Origin: JABDCI01 sp964475835
GTDB lineage: Bacteria; Verrucomicrobiota; Verrucomicrobiia; JABWAM01
Reading direction: 5' to 3'
Length of the DNA: 64,000 nucleotides
Assembly: GCA_964475835.1 (NCBI GenBank)
Contig: CAYYYL010000008.1
Location: forward strand, 33,470-97,469
The position numbers were made by a program, and so were the translations under genes. A model generated the notes under the pieces. It saw nothing but the letters and a program-made list of their open reading frames with translations. It did not search any database and had not been told where the DNA came from. Positions 58,834 to 64,000 of the stretch are shown here, piece after piece. Within the stretch, counting starts at the first letter, position 1. Each line of letters starts with the position of its first letter.

Positions 58834-60528
58834 ATGACACTAGGGACCAAACTTATGTTCGCCGCGGCAGCAGCGGTCATCGTCACCGTTGCCGGTGCAC
58901 TCACGACTGTTCATCTGATTTCCCAAAAAAACCGGATCGAATCGATTCACCACGAAATGAGCAACATCCTCCAACAGGCGGATGTCGTCATGGCGAACAT
59001 GGATGAGATGCACAAACTGCGCGTCTTCGATAATACAGGACTGGTGGAGAGTGCGAAAAAGGAGGCCAACGGTCGACCCCTCAAGGAGGTCTATCGCTCT
59101 ACTTCACTCTACAAAACCATCCCCGTCGTGGCGGCGTGGACCACGGTTCAGAAATTTGCCGACGACAATGGATATGACTTTTTGACTCCCTCCAAACCTG
59201 GAATTCCGGCCCGAAATCCAAAAAATGATAATGGAAATCTCTTTGCCGACGCCTTCACTGCGTTCTCCAAAGATCAACCCGACTACTTCAACTACGACAA
59301 AAAAACCAAGGAGATTGTTTTTGCGAGACCCGTGCGCCTTACGGAGAACTGTCTTGTTTGTCACGGAGACCCCGCTCTTAGCCCCACCGCCAACGGAATG
59401 GATCTGCTCGGCTTTCAGATGGAAAACATGAAAGCCCATGAAATCAAGGGGGCCTTTGTTTTGAAAGCCCGTCTGACCAACGACGCGGTCATGCGTGCCA
59501 CCATGGTCAACATGTCCGTGGTCAGCGCCATCATCTTCGTCTGTGTGCTGGCTGGATTTTACGTGTTTAACCGTCAGCTCATCAGCCTCCCCCTGGCTCG
59601 TTCCATCTCCACGATCAACGATGCCAGCAACAAAACGGCGAACGCGTCCCAACAAATCGCCTCCGCAAGTCAATCGCTTGCCGAGGGAGCCGGTGAACAG
59701 GCCGCTTCGCTCGAGGAAAGCAGCGCATCTCTCGAGGAAATGGCCAGCATGACCCGTCGCAACGCCGAGAGCTCCAACTCAGCAAAGGAACTCGCCGGTC
59801 AAACTCGCTCAGCCGCCGAGGCAAGCGTGACGCATCTTCAACAGATGTCGACCGCCATGCAGGAGGTTTCCAAAATCGTCAAAACGATCGATGAGATCGC
59901 CTTCCAAACAAACATCCTCGCCTTGAATGCCGCTGTGGAAGCCGCACGGGCGGGTGAAGCCGGTGCAGGGTTTGCCGTGGTTGCCGATGAGGTACGCAAT
60001 CTGGCCCGGCGAAGTGCGGAAGCGGCCAAGCAGACCTCCGTGAAAATTGAAGCGGGCGTCGGCATCAGCCGGCAGGTCGCCAAAACCGTGGAGGAAATTC
60101 TCCCGAAAATCCGACAGGTCGATGACATCGTCAATCAGATCGCTCTTGCCTCCACGGAGCAAAGCCAGGGCATCGATCAGATCAACATCGCCGTGGGCCA
60201 GATGGACAAAGTCACGCAATCCAATGCCGCAAGCGCCGAAGAAAGCGCAAGCGCTTCACACGAGCTCAGCCAGCAGGCTCAGGCGCTCAAGGACGCGGTG
60301 TCGAATCTGATGGTTGTTGTCGGAAGCAATCTTCAGCCCTCCGGAGCCTCACAGGAGGAACAGCCCCGGAAAGTGAAGGTTTCCTCAACCATCTTGCCTT
60401 CGAAGGGGGCGAAACCACCCAAACCTCAAATTCCCATGAAAGGAAAGTCGCCGGAAGCGCTTCCTTCTTCAGGAGGGAAATCCCCGCAGCAACAAATTCC
60501 CATGGAAGGTGACTTCAAGGACTTTTGA
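58834..60528 (+). CDS. Chemoreceptor with periplasmic Tll0287-like (DUF3365) domain and a CxxCH haem-c motif
   Basis: The 564-residue receptor has a first membrane helix (about 7-29). Its periplasmic domain contains ENCLVCHGDP (Cys173, Cys176, His177), a haem-c attachment site as in DUF3365/Tll0287-like sensors. A second helix (about 226-248) follows and then, without a HAMP domain, a long signalling hairpin with tip EIAFQTNILALNAAVEAARA. It ends MEGDFKDF. A redox, gas or small-ligand sensor is likely. It needs a cytochrome c maturation system to load haem, which cannot be checked here. Confidence 0.9.
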   Translation: MTLGTKLMFAAAAAVIVTVAGALTTVHLISQKNRIESIHHEMSNILQQADVVMANMDEMHKLRVFDNTGLVESAKKEANGRPLKEVYRSTSLYKTIPVVAAWTTVQKFADDNGYDFLTPSKPGIPARNPKNDNGNLFADAFTAFSKDQPDYFNYDKKTKEIVFARPVRLTENCLVCHGDPALSPTANGMDLLGFQMENMKAHEIKGAFVLKARLTNDAVMRATMVNMSVVSAIIFVCVLAGFYVFNRQLISLPLARSISTINDASNKTANASQQIASASQSLAEGAGEQAASLEESSASLEEMASMTRRNAESSNSAKELAGQTRSAAEASVTHLQQMSTAMQEVSKIVKTIDEIAFQTNILALNAAVEAARAGEAGAGFAVVADEVRNLARRSAEAAKQTSVKIEAGVGISRQVAKTVEEILPKIRQVDDIVNQIALASTEQSQGIDQINIAVGQMDKVTQSNAASAEESASASHELSQQAQALKDAVSNLMVVVGSNLQPSGASQEEQPRKVKVSSTILPSKGAKPPKPQIPMKGKSPEALPSSGGKSPQQQIPMEGDFKDF

Positions 60529-60581
60529 AGGCCTCACCGGCACCCCAAGTCTTCATCCAAAACGTTTCCGAATCCCCTCCA

Positions 60582-62075
60582 ATGAACTTCAAAAACATCC
60601 ATATCGTTCTGGTCGCCCTCCTGGGATTTCTCCCCATGAGGGCCCAGGGGGAGGACCTCATGGCCGAAAATGATGGGGGGGGAAGTGAAAGTCCTCGCAT
60701 CACCTCACCCAAATCCTTTGGAGAACCGACCCCCGAACTCCGAAAGGAGAGCGTCGTTGAAACCACCGAGAAGGCCGTCAATCTCGGCCTCACGGGTGAC
60801 TGGGGTGGGGCACGCACGCTCATGTCAGAAAAAGGAGTCGATTTCACCCTCGCCTACACGGGTGAATACCTCGCCAATCTGAGCGGGGGAGACCAGTCCG
60901 GCGATACGTACGAAGGGCTTTTTGAAATAGCCCTCGACCTGGATTCCGAGAAACTTGGATTCTGGAAAGGCGGATCCTTTCACGTCAACAGCTACGAAAT
61001 CCATGGATCCAGTCTGACCCAAAAATACATTCACGATCTGGGGGTCATCAGCAATATCGACAGCTACGACTCCCTTCGCATCCAGGAATACTGGTTTCAA
61101 CAGGTGTGCTGGAGCGACAAACTCTCCATCCGCGTGGGCCAGATGGCGGCGGACAAGGAATTCTTCGGGTCCGACAATGCAGCCCTCTTCCTCAATGGAG
61201 CATTCGGAACCCTGCCCACCATCAGCGCCAATCTGCCAAACCCTCCGGTCTATCCCATGGCCGGAACCGGCATCCGCGTGCGACTCGAGCCCATCGAACA
61301 AATCTACGTGCAAGCCGCCGTCTATGACGGGGATGTGGGCCGCGCCGACTTCAACACCTCGGGAAGCCGCGCCAATCTCAGCAAGGACGAAGGCTTGCTC
61401 TCCTTCTACGAACTGGGCTGGAAACTGAATCAGGAGGAAAAAGCAAAAGGCCTGCCGGGAACGTATAAGCTCGGCGCGTTTTATCACTCGGATCAGTTCA
61501 CCGACCGGTTGCGTGACGCCGACGGCGCCCCCTTCATCTTCACCCTGAACGACGCCGCTATTCATAATGGAGACTACGGTCTTTATGTGATCGGCGATCA
61601 GACCGTCTTCCGGGAAGCCTCCGACAAGGAGGATTCCGATCAGGGGCTGAGTCTCTGGACACGCGTCAGTGGAACCCCTGCAAATCGCAATCTCGTTTCC
61701 TTTTATGTCGACGGCGGCTTCAACTACAAAGGACTGGTTCCCACCCGCGATGAGGATGTCTTTGGTCTTGGTGTCAGTTACATCGGCATCAGCCAATATG
61801 AGATTGATTCCCAGATATCCGATCGGGATTTGAACGGAACCACCCCTGTCGTCCTTTCCGATGCGGAAACCATCATCGAATTGACCTACAAGGCGGTCTT
61901 CACGACCCGGTCCGCCACGACCCCCCAGCTCAGCGTTCAACCCGATCTCCAATGGATCCTTCACCCCGGCGGATCTCCGGCCATTCGGGACGCCTTCGTT
62001 GCGGGCATTCGTTTCAACTGCATTTTTTATGCAAACAATTCCCCACCCACCCCCCCACCCAAGGAACTGTCATGA
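60582..62075 (+). CDS. OprB-family carbohydrate-selective porin
   Basis: The 497-residue protein has a signal peptide (FKNIHIVLVALLGFLPMRAQG). A beta-barrel with OprB signatures follows: LGLTGDWGGARTLMSEKGVD, FTLAYTGEYLAN, GVISNIDSYDSLRIQEYWFQ, SIRVGQMAADKEFFGSDNAA and the final PDLQWILHPGG, AIRDAFVAGIRFNCIF. It would admit sugars across the outer membrane. The start at 60582 begins the signal peptide; the frame extends upstream into the receptor stop region and was rejected. It overlaps the next receptor gene by four bases (ATGA, 62072-62075), so it is part of the chemotaxis operon. Confidence 0.88.
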   Translation: MNFKNIHIVLVALLGFLPMRAQGEDLMAENDGGGSESPRITSPKSFGEPTPELRKESVVETTEKAVNLGLTGDWGGARTLMSEKGVDFTLAYTGEYLANLSGGDQSGDTYEGLFEIALDLDSEKLGFWKGGSFHVNSYEIHGSSLTQKYIHDLGVISNIDSYDSLRIQEYWFQQVCWSDKLSIRVGQMAADKEFFGSDNAALFLNGAFGTLPTISANLPNPPVYPMAGTGIRVRLEPIEQIYVQAAVYDGDVGRADFNTSGSRANLSKDEGLLSFYELGWKLNQEEKAKGLPGTYKLGAFYHSDQFTDRLRDADGAPFIFTLNDAAIHNGDYGLYVIGDQTVFREASDKEDSDQGLSLWTRVSGTPANRNLVSFYVDGGFNYKGLVPTRDEDVFGLGVSYIGISQYEIDSQISDRDLNGTTPVVLSDAETIIELTYKAVFTTRSATTPQLSVQPDLQWILHPGGSPAIRDAFVAGIRFNCIFYANNSPPTPPPKELS

Positions 62076-63697
62076 ATCTCAAGCTCAGCACCAAGATCTA
62101 CTCTGTGGTTGCGATCTCCCTCGCCATGCTTATGGGCGCCGGCCTTGCAGGAAAATATCAGTTCAAGAAGGTTCGAAGCACGATGGGCCAAATCGAACTC
62201 GCCAACGAGGCTCTACGGCATCATCTCGAAGGCGATATGATGCACGACGCCTTGCGTGCGGACGTCCTTGCCGCATTTCTGGCAGCCGAAAAGAAGGACA
62301 ATGAAAAAGAGGTTCAGGAAGTCGCAGCCGGACTGGCAGACCATGTAAAACACTTTCGCGAAATGGTGCAGGCAAACAAACAGCTTCCCTTGAACGAGGG
62401 TATCAAAAAAGCCCTGAAAGAGGTGGATGAACCTCTGGCCGCCTACATTCAGATGGCGGAAACGATGGTGCTTCTTTCTTCGAAAGACCTCAACGCAGCC
62501 CATCAGGAATTTCCGAAATTCGTCGAGGCCTTTGAGACCCTCGAAGGAAAGCTCGGCGCCGTGAGCGATTTGATTGAAAAGGAAGTGCAGGGAATGACCA
62601 AGGAGGGCGATGCCGTCGTCAACCAGTTCAATCATTTTACATGGATTTCCTCCCTCCTCTCCACCATCACCTTGATCGTGATCTCCGTGGTCGTGGTGCA
62701 GGCGATCGTGCGTTCATTGAAGAGGACTCTCGAGCTTCTGACCAGCAGCTCGGGGCAGGTCTCCGAGGCCAGCCAGAAGCTCGCCGATGGCGCGGGCCAG
62801 CAGGCAGCGGCCATGGAGGAGAGCAGCTCCTCGCTCGAGGAAATGACCAGCATGGTGCGACAAACAGCTGAACACTCCCAAACCGCCCGGGATATCGCAA
62901 ACCAGACACGCACCGCCGCCGACACCGGTTCCCGGGACATGAAAGACATGGCGGAGGCCATGGAAGCGATCAAAGTTTCCAGTAGTGAGATTTCCAAGAT
63001 CATCAAAACGATCGATGAAATCGCGTTTCAAACAAACATTCTTGCTCTCAATGCCGCCGTCGAGGCTGCACGCGCCGGTGAAGCGGGCGCCGGTTTCGCA
63101 GTCGTCGCCGACGAGGTGCGTAATCTCGCCCAGCGCAGCGCTCAGGCAGCCCGCGAAACAACCAGCAAAATCGAGGACTCCATTAAAAAAAGCGAGCGCG
63201 GCGGCCAGCTCAGCGGAAAGGTCGCAGGCAGCCTCAACGAAATCGTCGCCAAGGCCCGACAAGTGGATGAACTTGTGGCCGATATCGCCCTTGCCACAAA
63301 GGAACAGAGCCAGGGCGTGGAGCAAATCAACATGGCCGTGGGACAAATGGACAAGGTCACTCAATCCAATGCAGCCAGCGCCGAGGAACTCAGCGCCAAC
63401 GCGGTGGAATTGAATTCAAGCGTCACCGATTTGATGGGTCTCGTCTACGGTCGAGCTGATGGACAGGCCACTTCAATCGGGTCTCACCCGAAGCCCATGC
63501 GCCCCACAGCCTCCAAACCCAAGGTCGCCATCCATCCCGTGCCCTCTCATTCCGCGCCGAAGGAAGCCCCTCGCGGGATAGAGAAAAACCAGACAGCCCT
63601 TCCCACAGCCCCGGCGGCAGGACATTCCAACAACGGTCACGCCAAAGCGGACGCACGCAACCTCATCCCCATGGAAGGTGACTTCAAAGACTTTTGA
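62072..63697 (+). CDS. Chemoreceptor with helical-bundle periplasmic domain
   Basis: This 541-residue receptor has a membrane helix (IYSVVAISLAMLMGAGLAG) and an all-helical periplasmic domain (about 30-195). A second helix (WISSLLSTITLIVISVVVV) leads straight to the signalling hairpin with tip EIAFQTNILALNAAVEAARA; no HAMP is evident. The C-terminal Pro-rich tail ends IPMEGDFKDF, identical in its last eight residues to the haem receptor. Start coupling with the porin (ATGA) suggests joint expression; a shared stimulus such as a sugar is a guess. Confidence 0.92.
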   Translation: MNLKLSTKIYSVVAISLAMLMGAGLAGKYQFKKVRSTMGQIELANEALRHHLEGDMMHDALRADVLAAFLAAEKKDNEKEVQEVAAGLADHVKHFREMVQANKQLPLNEGIKKALKEVDEPLAAYIQMAETMVLLSSKDLNAAHQEFPKFVEAFETLEGKLGAVSDLIEKEVQGMTKEGDAVVNQFNHFTWISSLLSTITLIVISVVVVQAIVRSLKRTLELLTSSSGQVSEASQKLADGAGQQAAAMEESSSSLEEMTSMVRQTAEHSQTARDIANQTRTAADTGSRDMKDMAEAMEAIKVSSSEISKIIKTIDEIAFQTNILALNAAVEAARAGEAGAGFAVVADEVRNLAQRSAQAARETTSKIEDSIKKSERGGQLSGKVAGSLNEIVAKARQVDELVADIALATKEQSQGVEQINMAVGQMDKVTQSNAASAEELSANAVELNSSVTDLMGLVYGRADGQATSIGSHPKPMRPTASKPKVAIHPVPSHSAPKEAPRGIEKNQTALPTAPAAGHSNNGHAKADARNLIPMEGDFKDF

Positions 63698-63742
63698 TTT
63701 CGTTCCTCCCATTATCCCCAACCCCCCAAAACCCAAAATCGT

Positions 63743-64000
63743 ATGATCACCCTAAGCCTCAGTAAAAAACTCATCCTGGCGTTCGTCTTCATGGGCGCCG
63801 TCCCTCTCGCCGTGGTCGGCTGGCGCGTCTCCAGCGCAAGCAACAAGGCGGTTAACATCCAGAGTGAAAGCACCCAGGACAGCTATCAAACGCTCGCCTC
63901 CAGCATCATGGACAAGATTGAACGCAATCTCTTTGAGCGCTACGGCGATGTTCAAGCCTTTGGCGTGAACGGCGTGGTTCACGACAAGACCTCCTGGTAC
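63743..64000 (+). CDS. Chemoreceptor, N-terminal part only (cut by the window end)
   Basis: The first 86 residues are visible: LSKKLILAFVFMGAVPLAVV as membrane helix, then SIMDKIERNLFERYGDVQAF, a stretch common at the start of periplasmic dCache sensor domains of chemoreceptors. The signalling part lies beyond the window. It follows the previous receptor by 45 bp on the same strand. Identification as a chemoreceptor is from this short region and the operon context. Confidence 0.75.
   Translation, partial: MITLSLSKKLILAFVFMGAVPLAVVGWRVSSASNKAVNIQSESTQDSYQTLASSIMDKIERNLFERYGDVQAFGVNGVVHDKTSWY

Overview
The window is the motility locus of a Gram-negative bacterium. FlgH and FlgI ring proteins and an OprB porin imply an outer membrane. 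Coding density is high and G+C content looks moderate by eye. Shine-Dalgarno sites are patchy, and many genes start at a stop-TTT-ATG junction. A member of the PVC group such as Verrucomicrobiota would fit, but this is a guess from style and content; no rRNA or other marker is present.

Layout. (1) 1-1400 is a decayed edge: a short FG-GAP repeat protein and a truncated, frameshifted SGNH-hydrolase remnant. (2) 1437-11459 plus 14614-15873 is a glycosylation island. It has a TIM-barrel sugar isomerase-like protein, a Gfo/Idh oxidoreductase, three conventional glycosyltransferases, a DUF5672 protein and four paralogues of a CgeB-like glycosyltransferase. The island wraps around fliD-orf-fliS and abuts fliC, so filament glycosylation is the natural hypothesis. 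(3) 11558-17850 holds the late filament genes fliS, fliD and fliC and the post-transcriptional module csrA-fliW. (4) 17899-46734, all on the minus strand, is the structural cluster: flgF-G-A-H-I-J-N-K-L; orf84-fliA-motA-motB-orf74; fliP-Q-R-flhB-flhA-flhF; and flgB-flgC-fliE-fliF-fliH-fliI-fliJ-motE-like-fliK-flgD-like-flgD-flgE-fliL-fliN-fliO. (5) 47115-55784 (minus) has the sigma-54 activator, a cytosolic chemoreceptor, a receiver-STAS protein, cheX, cheB, an HDOD protein, two cheD copies and cheR. (6) 56044-64000 (plus) has cheA, cheW, a haem-type chemoreceptor, an OprB porin and two more chemoreceptors, the last cut by the window end.

Regulation can be read from the DNA. Four nearly identical sigma-54 elements (TGGCAT-N5-YTGCTT) stand before flgB, fliP, the fliA operon and flgF, and the matching activator gene lies next to flgB. 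Sigma-28 elements stand before fliC, fliD and cheA, and probably cheR. The fliC leader can form two hairpins with GGA in the loop, one covering the ribosome-binding site, next to csrA and fliW. This gives a cascade: sigma-54 and activator, then hook-basal body genes and FliA, then filament and chemotaxis genes, with flagellin translation held by CsrA and released by FliW.

Notable absences: fliG (expected between fliF and fliH), fliM (expected between fliL and fliN), flhG, flgM and a free-standing cheY are not in the window.
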